From positions 8,000,501 to 8,064,500 of the forward strand of contig NC_088313.1 of the NCBI RefSeq assembly GCF_910592395.1: 64,000 bases of DNA, in the 5' to 3' direction. Shown one piece after another: positions 9,962-21,219 of the stretch. The position numbers were made by a program, and so were the translations under genes. Below the pieces are notes generated by a model. That model did no database searches and had not been told where the DNA came from. It was given only the letters and a program-made list of their open reading frames with translations. This DNA is from Lineus longissimus. Lineage: Eukaryota > Nemertea > Pilidiophora > Heteronemertea > Lineidae. Position 1 is the stretch's first letter; every line of letters starts with the position of its first letter.

Positions 9962-12546
9962 TCAGGATCGACCAACCGCCCCCCCGCAGAAATCCTTGAT
10001 ATGTCGTAAGAGCACCCGCATCTTTGATCGAAGTGCGTCCGTGGACAGGGTCTGCGGGCGGTGATTGCCATTTGCCAAGAAACGGCAGACCTCCTTCATG
10101 TCCCTATGCCTCATCTGGTGCTCGACTTCCATTGCACTAGGATCTTTCTCGGCGTTGAAATGGGTCCTGAACCTTCTTAAAAGTGTAATGATCTGTTCCA
10201 CACCATAGTTCTTTCGGGACTTGTCACAAAGGAGTTGGTAGTCTGCCTTTGTCAGGAACATCTTTGGTGGCGAATTTCCTGCATTTTCAGGCCTTGGCGA
10301 TGGACAAGGGGTGCTAGGAGGGGTGCCAGGGGGAGTCCTGCCTGGGAGACCTGGTGTTGGCGACGACGGTGCTGGCGGTGGTGTTGTCGATGCTTGTGAC
10401 TGTGCTGCTGTTTGGGCGACTCTTTCTTTGGCGTCGTCGGCGGTGTTGTTTGGGGTGATTCCGGCGCCTTTCCAAGGGCTGCTGACGGCTTCTTCTTTGG
10501 CGTAGTTTGAAACATGCCCCGGATATCTCTCGCACTTTTAATGGCATCGCCCATTTTGTTTATATCATAAAATCTGTCTCTTGTTGTTTCGGAATGTGTC
10601 ATTGTTCTTGCTAGTCGGGCCCTGTCTTCCGTGTTGCCGGTTTCCTTCGACTTTGTTGCGACAATCTTCCTCACGAGGCTGGCCGTGAGGTTCTCGTTAA
10701 CCCACGCCTCGGAGGCACCGAAGCGCAGGAATGATCGTCGCATCATCTTGGTTACGTCTTTAGCCTGGATACCGAAGGGGGCCCTTTCACTTCCAATTTC
10801 ACAGCTTGGATTTTTTTCTTGGTCTTCGTTCCAAGCGAGGAATAATGCCTCACTTAAAGTCTCACTCACCCATGGAACCTAATGGCGAATAAATGTGACG
10901 TACTTTAGGAGCAAAACGAACGTGGGTGTCTTCTGAAACCGGCCCGTATTGCGCCTCCGTTTTGTGGTGGGCTGCAGTGATAATACAGTATCCACGATTG
11001 TCGAACCCGTTCTTGTCAACATTGTTCGATGTCTTCTTCACGTCTTTTAGGGTTAAGAAGGCGATGGGCTTCGGCCTCTGGGCATTTTCTATTAGGAGCT
11101 TGGCCATGAGAAAGTTCCTCACAGTAGCATGCGTCTGCAGTGTCACATTCCCTCCTGACTGGACCCTATCGACAATATCTTGACATTCTTGCATAGTCTT
11201 GTGGGCGTACTCACGGTACAAGTTGTCTTGCATAAGTGGCTCGCTTTCAACTCGTTCCGAGTTTTTCATATAGTTTCTGGAGCGTTCTTCCACTTTAAGG
11301 TGGGACACAGAAGACACCCACTTCTTCAATCTCTTTATGAACCTTTCTAAAGCATCACCATCCTCCCTTGAAAAATCCCCTCCCAGCTGAACCATCTCCA
11401 GGTAAAGTTTAAGTGAACAGAGACGACTGTTCAAAGTCCCCCCAGTCGATTCTCCATGACGGATCCTCTCTATTTCTGCGTCGAGATAAACCTCCTTGAA
11501 CAAGTCGCTCTCCCTCATAGCCTCGACACCTGACCCTCTGTCTTCTATGCTTGATATCATGCAACGGTGGTTGCTAGAGTGGATCTTTGTCGAGGTCTCA
11601 TTGCGGCCACCACCATCTGCTGAACGTAAGTATGCATGAAAGGCTTCGGTCATTTTTTGCCCAATTCGCGAGATATCTGACTTCTTCCCTTGTCCCTGTA
11701 CAGTTGCCCTTGCCTTTTTCACTACGCCGGGTGTGGCTGCTGGTGAGTTCGACCTCTTTCTACCGGGTTGTTGCTTGGTTTTCGTCATGTCTGGGTCTGG
11801 CAAAACTGGTGGGTCTGGTTGGTTTGGGGCCGGCAAAACCTGGGGCTGTGGTTCGTTTTGGGGTGCTTCTGGCTCAACTTCTCTGTCCGCCTCTGCTCTA
11901 GCTGCGGCCATGTCGAACTTGATGGCCTCCTGGTTAAAAATGCCATGAGTCTTTTGTAGGTGCTGCTTAAGTCGCAGTGTTCTTACCCCGCACGTGGGGC
12001 ACGTCAAATGATTTTTGCGGGATTCTTGTCTCTTTGCATTGACTTTCTTGGGCCGCACAATCACCGGGCGTATCTCACACGCACGCTTGTCAACTTCTCC
12101 TGTATCCATTTGGTGAACTTGTACGAGATGCCTGACCATTGATGAGGAAAACATTGTCTTGTCACACACTGGACAAGTTTCTTTCGGTCTGATGTACTCC
12201 TGCACGTCACCATTCTCAGAAACTGACTCAGACTCAGAATCAGACAGCAGATCCTTCCACTTGGTGGTTTTCAGCCATTCAACAAAGTCGTTGAAGGGGG
12301 GCTTCTGAGGTCATCCACCCTGGCATGGTATTGTTGCTTGGGAATGTTTCCCGAGTGGATATCTTTGGCCAGTTCGGCTGACTTCTCAGCCAGAAAAAGC
12401 CTTATGAGGTGGTGCTTGGTGTGCACAACCTCGATGTGGACAGCCAGGTCTTGAAAGTCCTTAGTTATTTTCGAACACACTGGACACTCAGGTCCATTGG
12501 TGGTCATAGGCTTCAAGTACTCTTTTGTGTCTAGTACGTTTGCCAT
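9962..12546 (-). pseudogene. Crypton-like tyrosine recombinase, copy 2, broken
   Basis: A diverged relative of the ORF at 714-3455, spread over four reading frames: 12546-12271, 12205-10862, 10869-10252 and 10261-9962. The zinc fingers are CPVCSKIT..H, CPVCDKTM..H..H and CPTCGVRT..H..H. Catalytic landmarks match copy 1: Arg in NAQRPKPIAF, Lys in HHKTEAQYGP, Arg in ASLVRKIVATKS, and His and Tyr in MTHSETTRDRFY. Frameshifts lie near 12290, 10880 and 10260. Spacing and order of domains equal those of copy 1, but the sequences differ enough that these are separate subfamilies rather than a recent duplication. The copy is inactive unless the breaks are assembly errors. Confidence 0.72.
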
Positions 12547-13503
12547 CCTGATATCAAAAACTGTACAAGAAAATGTGAAAAAATACGAGAAATACGAAAA
12601 ATACGATGAATTTGATGGAAATTTGAAAATAAGACCGACAATTAACGCTGATTACTTAAATATCATACACTTTGATTGCTTTATTACGATTCAAAGTTAT
12701 TACGGAAGACCTCCCGAATATAGTAACACAAAAAGAATTATCAAAAACGGTCAAGAAATAGATGAAATTCAACTACAATAGCGAGGAAAACGATCAAAAC
12801 AATACTGAACAGGAAGTGAAACGGACAATTAACGCTAATTACACAATTACAAGAGAGTTTGATTGATTAAAACAATTCGAAATGATTACTGTATGACTTA
12901 CTAAAGATGAGAACACCGAAAGAATTAGAAAAATCCGTTCAGAAATAGCTGAAATATGCGAAATATACGGAGCAAAAAGGACATAAAATGGCTGATCGCA
13001 CGTGTATCCAAGGGATAGACACATTGAAAGGGCAAGGAGTCCCTAGCCTTTCCGTCTTGATTTCCAAATTTGACGAATTTGGATTAGGTTTGAGTAGAAA
13101 ATCAGACTTTTATTTCAAATAGTGGTGACACGGTGGTGATAGTCTCCCTATCACCAAATAACCTTGTATAATCGATTTAGAACGGTTTGTGACATCCCAA
13201 AGGCAACGATGATAACTTATACACACACTCCGCTATGTATAATACACAATACACTGTGTATTTTGTAACTTCCATTACATGTATACAAAAATGACTATAT
13301 AAATATATACATTCATAACACGCCTTTGGGACACATCGGACCCGGGACACATTGGACCTTTTTGATGAAAAATCAATACTTGGTTCTCCACCTCGAGTTC
13401 GTTGTCTCACCAATAGGCGCCACCACATGACGGCGGTATCAACCCAACTTCCGGTTTACGTCAAAATTTGACAGCTGTCAGACGAACATTTTTCATGTAA
13501 ACA
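12547..13503. repeat. Spacer with a tandem duplication at about 12634-12965
   Basis: A unit of about 186 bp is duplicated. GACAATTAACGCT(G/A)ATTAC occurs at about 12637 and 12823. AAAGAATTA..AA..GTCAAGAAATAG occurs at about 12731 and, in diverged form, 12917. The rest of the stretch is AT-rich and gene-free. 13440-13503 should hold the 5' end of the YqaJ gene. Confidence 0.5.
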
Positions 13504-16315
13504 ATGTCCACATTTGACCTAATATCAAGCTGGAAGATACTCGAATTGAAACTTTTCCTCAACAAACGAGGTCTGAAAACATCTGGGCCAAAACAAGAAC
13601 TTGTTGCTAGAGTTTTTGCGGCAAAAGAACTTGATTTGCCGATCATAAAAAATGTGGTAGAGCGACTGCAAGAAAATGAAGCAGATTACAGAAATTTATT
13701 ATGTAGCGATGGCAGAGAAATTCCTGACCCACTCCGATTGTGGCCACCCGTATTTTACAGTGATATTTGCAACTATTTGATGCAAAATCATCTCGGGGAA
13801 AAGGACCTTACGAAGCGGATACTGAATGAATACAAAGAAGGAAAGGCCTGGCGATAAAAAAAAAACAATGGGTGAAAGAAGTTTTCTACCACCAAATATC
13901 GGCCGATAGTCCCGTTTGCTTTCTGAAAAATTGTTTCACCCCATCCGAAAGGCTCTCCGAACCACCCTATAACGTTTGGGTTTTGATCAAAAAGAGCTGT
14001 GGAGAAGTCATCAGTGGCTACTGTACTTGCCCTGCAGGGTACGTATTCTTCCTTCCCTCATGATGTGTCAACTCAAAATGTCACTTTGTAAATTAGACTG
14101 TAGATGGCAACACAGTTCATGACCTATATTCTGATGGGTGCATACTGGTGGCACCTCTGGTGTCCAAAATCTATCCTAAACGTCTGGAGACAAGACAGAT
14201 TGTGACTTTGCTAAGTCAAATGGCAGATGTAGGTGCCACCAATAATCATAAGGTTTGAACTTGGAGTAATAACTCTGAAGGACAAGGACTAGATAATTGA
14301 AATGAAATGCATCATGAAAAGGTGAGAAAATAAAAATGTCTTCATTCTCTTTTTCACTTCAGCTTACAGGGAACATGTAATCATGTTGCTGGCCTTTTAT
14401 TTAGGATAGAGGCAGCAGTCAGAACTGGACAGACCGACCCTGCCAGCACCTCTCTCCTCAGTTCTTGGAACCAGCCTCCAAAGAAAACGGAGGTAAAGCC
14501 CAAGAGGGTTTCTGACCTTTTTCTTGATTGGAATAAGGACAAGATGAAAGAAGGTAAAGGATTAGAAAAGCTGCAAGAAAATGAAAAAGATAATACCTGA
14601 AAAGAAGGCAAAGTAAAAGAATTGGAAACTTAGACTTCTAGGTCAAATTTAACTTGAGTGCCATACTGACCTAAAACAAACTTCTCAGCCCCCCCCCCCC
14701 CCCCATTTCAGCACATTGTAGAGAGGTGGTGGGGCATGGGTGACTCATTTAAGAATAGTGGCGATTAGTTGAAAAATCTTATTTCCCACAAAAAAAATGG
14801 GAACCTTCATGACATAATGTCCATCCAGTTGGAACACATCAAATAGTATGAAATTCTCTTTGGTTTCAGGGCACCGAAAGACGTTTTATTCATCAGAAAG
14901 GCACAACTACCAGCCTTGTAGTTCTGCAACTATTCCGCTTGAGATGTTTGTGGATGGTCTCAGATGCCATTCCAAATGCCTGTCTGTATACTGCCCTGCC
15001 TTCAGAAGAGCTCATCCCATTGAACCGACACTCTGAAGACACAGTATACAGACAGGCATTTGGAACGGCATCTCTGAGACCGTCCACAAACGTCTCAACA
15101 GAAAAGTCCAACAACTTAGCCACTAAGCCCAGTGTAAAAACAATACAGGAGTATGCAGATAATTATTTAGATGGTAATACCACTCCTAACAGTTCAGATT
15201 TTTTGAAAACAGTCACACCAGTTCAAAAGAGTGACGTTGATGCCTTAGAATGTGCAACCAGGGGACAAAGTAGTTGTGATCTTTGGAAACTTCATCGCAA
15301 AGGTCGCATCACTGCATCAAATTTTAGATCTGTTTCCACTAGGATGGAAACACTGTCACAAAGAGACAGCAATAGAAGCAAGAATCCAAATCCAATGATA
15401 TCAACACTGATGGGTTACACTGGGCCAGATAACAGTATCTACAGTTTGAAATATGGTCGTGAGATGGAGGGCCCAGCAAGAGACATGTATAAGAAAATAA
15501 AATCACGCAATCACTCTGCTGTATCAGTGGCAGAAGCTGGTTTGGTGGTTGATACTCAGCATCCATTTCTGGGGTGCAGTCCAGATGGCCTCGTTACATG
15601 CTGTTGTGGCGACGGTCTTCTTGAGATCAAGTGTCCCTCTTCTATTGCTCATTTAGACCCAAATGATGCTCTGGAAAAATTATCATTTCTAACTGTAGTT
15701 GATAGTAAACTAACTTTGAAGACAACCCATAGATACTATGCACAAGTTCAAGGCCAGATGGCCCTTACTGGGAAAACGTGGTGCGACTTTTTTGTGTTCA
15801 CTGTACATGGCTCTTTGTTGCTGACACTTCAATTTTGCCAGGAATACTGGTTCAGTATGAAGGCGGGACTGATCACATTCTTCAAGAAATATTTGGCTGA
15901 AGAACTTCTCTTTAAAACCGTGGAGACGTCTCTGAAAAAAGGACCAGATGTGTCTCAGTCACCAGCTACAGACATGTCAGACGTTAAAGGTGGCACAGAA
16001 GTGCCAATCACTGTAGAGGTTTCCAAGAAGACTCTTGGTACAGAAAGAACAGGAACAAAACAGAAATTAATCAGCAATAAGTTCAGGAAGCCTGCACGTA
16101 AATGTAATGCTTGCCGGTCAATTATTGTGGATGATCCAATTCATTTCAGGGAGAAAGCAATCCATTGTGATCTGTGCAGGAATCTGTACCATTTCCCTTG
16201 TGTCAATATCTTCCATGAAGACGATATTACTGATGAAGAGATTTGGAAGTGTTTTGAGTGTCAAGGAATGACCAGGAAGACTGACTCAAAACACACTGGT
16301 ATTGTAATTTATTGA
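13504..16315 (+). pseudogene. SAP + SWIM + YqaJ nuclease + PHD gene, three exons, broken
   Basis: Exon 1 is 13504-14038 and opens with a SAP-like DNA-binding helix pair (LKLFLNKRGLKTSGPKQELV). The frame is lost in a run of A at about 13856-13865. It resumes through FYHQISAD to the first half of a SWIM finger, CTCPAG. Intron 1 is 14039-14362 (GT..CAG). Exon 2, 14363-14553, completes the SWIM finger with GTCNHVAGLLFRIEAA. Exon 3, 14870-16315, holds the YqaJ exonuclease fold: YGREMEGPARDMY, GCSPDGLV, LLEIKCP with the E-x-K pair, and YYAQVQGQM. A C-terminal PHD-like finger follows (CNACRSII..CDLCRNLYHFPC..WKCFEC). A 2-bp deletion and an inverted duplication at 14941-15096 break exon 3. YqaJ proteins accompany transposases in ISL2EU transposons, and a THAP-DDE gene converges on it at 16750-18207. 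The nuclease role is inferred from the family. Confidence 0.8.
14941..15096. repeat. Inverted duplication inside the YqaJ gene exon
   Basis: The left arm at 14941-14993 is repeated in reverse complement at 15042-15096 with three substitutions and a 2-bp difference. A weaker match (CTTCAGAAG against CTCTGAAG) continues towards the centre. The left arm codes the sense FVDGLR..PNACLYT block. The right arm read on the minus strand gives the same peptide with the extra two bases (CTCAGAGATG instead of CTCAGATG). The right arm is therefore a flipped copy that preserves the frame lost from the left arm. Confidence 0.85.
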
Positions 16316-16382
16316 AATGTAATACATGTATATTTTCCCATGGCAAATTGCAATGCAAACTCAGGGCCATCACAAAAGTATC

Positions 16383-16582
16383 TTGAAGCCAAAAAGACCA
16401 AGTCACTTAGTCACGGATCTGACCCCCCCCCCTCAAGAAGACTAAATGGGTGGTCAACTTTTGCTTCATCCATGTAAGCAAGCGAGGCCAAAAGTGCTAA
16501 AACACTAAAGTGGTGATGTTAAAATGTTTCAAAAAATCCCCCCCCTGGCCCAGACTAAGTAACTTAGTCTTTTTGGCTTCAA
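16383..16582. mobile_element. Small MITE-like inverted-repeat element
   Basis: TTGAAGCCAAAAAGACCAAG.. at 16383-16412 matches the reverse complement of 16553-16582 at 28 of 30 positions. The right arm contains a perfect small palindrome, GACTAAGT-A-ACTTAGTC. Poly-C tracts lie inside each arm. A related single end is at 40189-40231. Target duplications were not resolved. It sits between the convergent YqaJ and THAP genes. Confidence 0.6.
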
Positions 16583-16749
16583 CATATTTTTGAGAAAGTA
16601 GTCCCTTATTTCAAGGGCTGTTGTAGGCCTTTCATTTTCAATTACCATGATTAGACAATTTGGGTTGCACTAGCTCAATAGCACAGTCAAAGCTACTTAA
16701 AAGCTCAACAAGTATGGTGACATCAAATTAGTGTCCATGTCCAATTAAT

Positions 16750-18207
16750 CTATGAGCATAGTGGTGCCCTTAAGTTGCACAATGCAGCACAAATAGTGGT
16801 CATATCATCTAACTGTGGAACAACTGATATAGGAACTTCATATTTTAAAATTCGAAAATATTTCATTCGTCTGATTGCTTGTTCTACAAATATACGGGTA
16901 TTTGCTATCGACTTTGTTTTCTTAACTTCTGCCTTTGTCATTTGTTCCTTGCCATGTTTTGCAGGGGGGATGTGGAGTCTACAGAATCTAAGTGCCAGGT
17001 CTTCCTCAATAGTGAAGCCTCTGTCGGCCATCACATCTTCATCCCGCTCTAGTATATCAAGGAAACCACAATTTTGACTCAAGTGCCTGTCACTTGTGCG
17101 TCCTCCCCATAGGTGCGATTTAAAACATATATAACCTGTTGGTGTGATACTCACAAGAAATTTCACAGTCTTGTGATGTTTGTAGCTTGACCAAGTAGCT
17201 GCCTGTATCACAGGGTCATCTGATTGTTCTGTGAACACTTCCGAACAATCTATGATATGTTTCACCTTTGGATACTCTTTGAAAGCAGGAGGGCGATGTT
17301 CTTGTACTACTTCAGCTGGTGGGACAAAAATCAAGCCTTTCAATTCACGAGCAAGAAATCTGATACAAATCATCAAAACATTTCCTATTAGGAAGGCCTG
17401 TGTAAAACTGAATGTCTTTGTCCTTACTTATATTTAGATGAGAAAATCTACCAGAACTGGCTTTACAATTTTGTCCCAACAGTTTTTGTAGTTCGTCTAT
17501 TTTGGTCTTTAATCTAGAAATTTCTTCATCTTTGATACCACAATTCTGACAGGAAGAACTCGTATGAAATACATTATCTTCATCCAAAGGGGGCGAGACA
17601 CATGGAGGATTCAAGTTCTGCATTTCATTACAAGTAATTTCAACAGTTTCTTGAGGAAGAGCAAGAGGAAGCATATCAGGAAAATCAAGCATGTCATTAT
17701 GGTGTTCATAGTCATTTTGCTCCTCATCGTTTGTTGTAGGAAGCTGGGATGTATGATGCCCAGAATCAGATGAAATGGTGGCAGTCAACTTTGCTTTTTT
17801 CAGCGGCCTAATGGGCACTGTACGCTTTGGCACAAACAACTTCCTTCTCACAGGCCGTCTGTGGGGAATATCAGATGCTTTCAGTTCATAACCTAAACGT
17901 TTAGTCGGGTAGGGATTGGATTCTGATGGTTCACCATCAACGAAATGGTCAGAACAAATACTGGATGATATCTTCGGTAACCATATTTTACCTTTACCTT
18001 CAGTTCTGTTCACCATTTTTACCCACAATCTGAACAGTTCTGGTTTCTCTTTCTCGGAAGGAAAAGGAAACAATAGAAAGGGGGTGGACAGGTACATCCT
18101 TCACTTCCAAAGTTACTGTTATGAATAGTGCAAACACGTGAGCACCTAAGAGTCAGTTGTCTTGCATTATTCACACAATCAACAACAGCACAAGTCCTGT
18201 GAGGCAT
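16750..18207 (-). pseudogene. THAP + DDE_Tnp_4 transposase (ISL2EU/Harbinger-like), frameshifted and internally deleted
   Basis: The start chosen is ATG 18205-18207 (MPHRTCAVVDC). The N-terminal THAP zinc finger has CAVVDC, then ICSDHF with the final Cys and His, and a GEPSESNPYPTKRLGY tail typical of transposon THAP domains. A frameshift near a five-G run at about 18080 splits the finger. A coiled-coil-like stretch follows (DEEISRLKTKIDELQKLL). The frame changes at about 17350-17376 from FYTGLPNRKCFDDLY straight to ARELKGLIFVP. The helix-turn-helix region usually found between these blocks is missing. The DDE part is HIIDCSEV (first Asp), LWGGRTSDRHLS, VMADRGF (second Asp) and FVEQAIRRMK (Glu). 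It pairs with the convergent YqaJ gene. The element ends were not found. It is inactive because of the deletion. Confidence 0.8.
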
Positions 18208-19180
18208 CTTTTCAAAATTCCCGCCACCAACAAGCAAAGACGAAGGATGGTTAGTTCAGATAGGTAAGCTGATAAGCGCTGCAGACAGATGGGGTGCAGA
18301 CATCTTTACGATGGAGAAAGCAAAGGCAGACGTCTACAGGAATGACAGGACGGAACGTATACCTGAAATAATAAAGGTGTACTGTGAGGGCACAATCAAC
18401 CCAATCAGAAACTCAAACTGTGCTGGATGCCTCATGCAAAGTAGCTAATACTTTTTCCTACCCCTTCACTTCAGTTTAATTCTGCTGTATCTGAAGTCAA
18501 GATTCATCCTCACCTCATGGCACCCCCCCCCCCGGACCTGCACCCAGCACTGCAGTATGAATGAGTATCACAAGACACCAGGTCAGGAATGAGCAGATTA
18601 CTGGTGTGATAGTGGAGTACTAGCTATTCCAGGAGTGGGTGGGCCGTTTGCAGCAAGGCTCACAATATAGAATAGTAGGGTTACACACATCCTTATAGTA
18701 CATGTACTACATAGAATGTTCCCCATGGACGGTTTCAGTACATGAGTACAGCTCCACATGTACTAAATCTACATGTACAATGTATAAAGTACACAACTGT
18801 CACAGTTTGAGTTGACGTGCATAGTTTTCGTCTGAAACTACACTGAATACTAATAATTCTGCAAAGAAAATATGCTGTGGCCGCTGACAGAGCACTCATA
18901 TGAATGGAAAACTCCTTAATTTAAAGTGCAAGACGTAGGAATAAACTGTCCCTCCCGATACTCATTGTTACTCATTTTTCACCCAGACGGCGACACTGCA
19001 TACAAGCACCGACAACGCAAGTAAACCAAACCACGCGCAGCAATAGATACGCAGGTAACAGTCTCCATGCATTGTTCAGCTTGGAGCACTGCATGGCGCG
19101 AAATTATCGTGAGGCGATCGCGCATAACATTATCCGCTGTCTGCCTCACCTGTCTGAATCACTGCTCACAGTACAGTTCC
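18208..19180. other. Non-coding spacer
   Basis: No gene or repeat family is recognised. A poly-C run lies near 18520 and several TACATGTAC strings at 18690-18780. It probably includes the far end of the THAP/YqaJ element, but no inverted repeat matching the 13.1-13.5 kb side was found by eye. Confidence 0.4.
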
Positions 19181-19390
19181 ATGGATGCCGCAAGTTTGTT
19201 ACCGAGTGTCAGTGGCTGGTCCGTCGACCCAGTGCCATGTACTTGTAGGAATATTTGCAATAGAGTACAGGGACGTAATCCATGTCCTTGCCTCCAAAGG
19301 CAGGTGATCTGCAGCTCAGCTTGCCGATGCGGGCATGGGAAACGCAAATGCGAAAACCGCCTGTATCAGCGTTCTTCGTCAGAAACTTCG
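19181..19390 (+). CDS. Possible first exon with a Cys-rich CXC-like domain
   Basis: An ATG at 19181 opens a 70-codon frame that runs into a GTAAGAG donor at 19391. The Cys pattern CTCRNIC..CPCLQ..ICSSACRCG..RKCEN resembles tesmin/TSO1 CXC-type and related zinc-binding repeats. These repeats also occur in many transposon-linked proteins of invertebrates. No continuation exon was identified; element A is inserted 1 kb downstream at 20402. The function is unknown. It is a partial or orphan exon, and the domain assignment is tentative. Confidence 0.4.
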
Positions 19391-19829
19391 GTAAGAGACA
19401 TTATATTTCATAATAAATAAATAACTATTTGTAGATGTGCAACAGCGTCTTTGGCATGTTTGGGATGAACATTGGAGATGCGACAATTAGGCCCTATCCC
19501 CTACATTTATATATAATTTCATTATTCTTTGATATAGGCCTCGGCATGTAGGCCTACCGCTCAACAAGCTACGGTAGGATGACATGCTGAGTAGGTCTAT
19601 CGACGATATATCATCTTTCCCGGCGTTTTCTTATTAGCAGACGCGAATGGAAATTGTAAAAAAGTTTCCGCCGTTCCGCCGAGGCCTAGGCCTACTGATT
19701 TGGTGATGATAAGACGAACTATTATTCCATGGCCGTCAATATATATAGTACCTCATCGATTGAAAGCGCGTAATACAATCCACTGTTCCGTGGTCGGTCA
19801 TGAGACATTTCAAGTTACACAAGTCAAAA

Positions 19830-20229
19830 GAGTTACGTGTGTATCACGCTTGGCTTCACACGGCAGATTTCTTTCCGTGAACAAAATCAACTCATCAGCG
19901 AAATTCTCAAAGAAAAAGCGATACCCCTTCTCAAGGGGTTTTTCCACGTAAATAGAATTTCGCCCCGATTTTTTTAAATGCTGCATTATACAATGATGGC
20001 CAAATTCACTGGGAACTACTGAGGCATCTCTTGTCCAACCATTACTTGGTGGTGTATGTACACTAGCACTAGAAGAAACACAAGCAGGCTGTGGCAGACC
20101 ATCACTGTTTATACTGTCACTGGGGGAACAACGCACGCACGATTCTCTTTTTTTTCTCGTATAGCACTGGCCTGGGTCTGGATCTTTGATAACTCTTGTG
20201 GCACCAGTTGAAATGGATTGACGAACCAT
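19830..20229 (-). CDS. Possible exon of a SWIM-family protein (N-terminal region)
   Basis: An open minus-strand frame of about 130 codons. The second half reads like a conserved domain, with RDASVVPSEFGHHCIMQHL and then PLEKGYRFFFENFADELI. From memory, this pattern precedes SWIM zinc fingers in invertebrate mobile-element proteins. The frame ends near 19810 without a SWIM finger, so a splice site or truncation is likely around 19830-19850. It lies immediately left of element A. The function and the gene it belonged to are not established. Confidence 0.35.
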
Positions 20230-20402
20230 GGAAAAAATAATACCAACATTATAAGCTTGTTGACCTCTACATGTTGGGAAAGTTGATTAAGTCTCTTAAT
20301 TGTTAGAATGCTGCAGTACTGAAACTGAGATAAGGCCAGCCTCTGTATATAGGTACAGCAGAACCACCTCATTGGCATCTCACGGGTAATCATAGAACTT
20401 AA

Positions 20403-20463
20403 GTGTCAGTCCATGATACCACCATGCAGGATCATGCAAATGGTGGCAAGGTGGGGGGTCAAC
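20403..20463 (+). repeat. Element A left terminal inverted repeat
   Basis: It starts directly after TTAA 20399-20402 and pairs with 31345-31394. The left arm has about 9 extra bases after position 27 relative to the right arm. Confidence 0.88.
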
Positions 20464-21219
20464 AGATCTAGTTGTAATTTCTACCACATACCTGTCCTAG
20501 GGTACTATGAAGGCTGGTGGATTGGTTTCGAAAATAACCCCACAGTTTTGGGGTACGGCTGTTAACCATTTCCTACTCATTTTCCTTTTAAAAAAACATG
20601 CATTATCCCTCAAAATAGGCTAAGTCTTTTGTCAATTTTCGTGCATCAAACAGAATTATCACTAAACACCGCCTATTGAAATTGAAAGTACATGATCTGA
20701 GCTACCTTTTCATGCCTTTTGTTTTGCCCCAGGTACATTTTAATGACAGGTACAGTACGTCCCAAAAACAATGCAATCTCAAATTTCAGTAAAAAGGCAA
20801 TTTTAACTCTCCTTTAGCTCCAACACTGCAGTTTTTTAGGTGATGCCACTTCCAGGTAAGGAAGTCAGAATGCTGTTTTTTAATTTGCAAAAGAAAAAAA
20901 TCCGGCCGCCCTTACGGTTTTCCGGTGAGGGGGTCGAGTCGCGCCCTTCTCACTGGTGCCCATTTTTTGCCCATTCCCTCAGATAACTGACGAAATACAC
21001 ATACTTTCCAAATAAAATTACATTTTTAGATGTTAGTGAACCCCCCTCTCCCTTGCCCCTCCCACACACTCCCTCAAACAACCTAGAGGCCTTTATTACC
21101 CCTGTGGAGGCTTAGCGGTCTAGGCGGAAACGAACACCAGCAACGACAACAACAACAACAGTTACAGTTACAATGCATTGTGTACATGCACGTGTACATT
21201 GTGTGATAGTCTATTGAAA

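Noticed and set aside
13100-13500. Terminal inverted repeat of the THAP/YqaJ element (GGGACACAT..GG repeats at 13328 and 13345)
   Set aside because: The two copies are direct and adjacent, and no complement was found on the 18.2-18.6 kb side.
14690-14705. Poly-C and poly-G runs (14690, 16424, 18521, 30709, 54726) as functional sites
   Set aside because: Simple homopolymers scattered without shared context; likely slippage.
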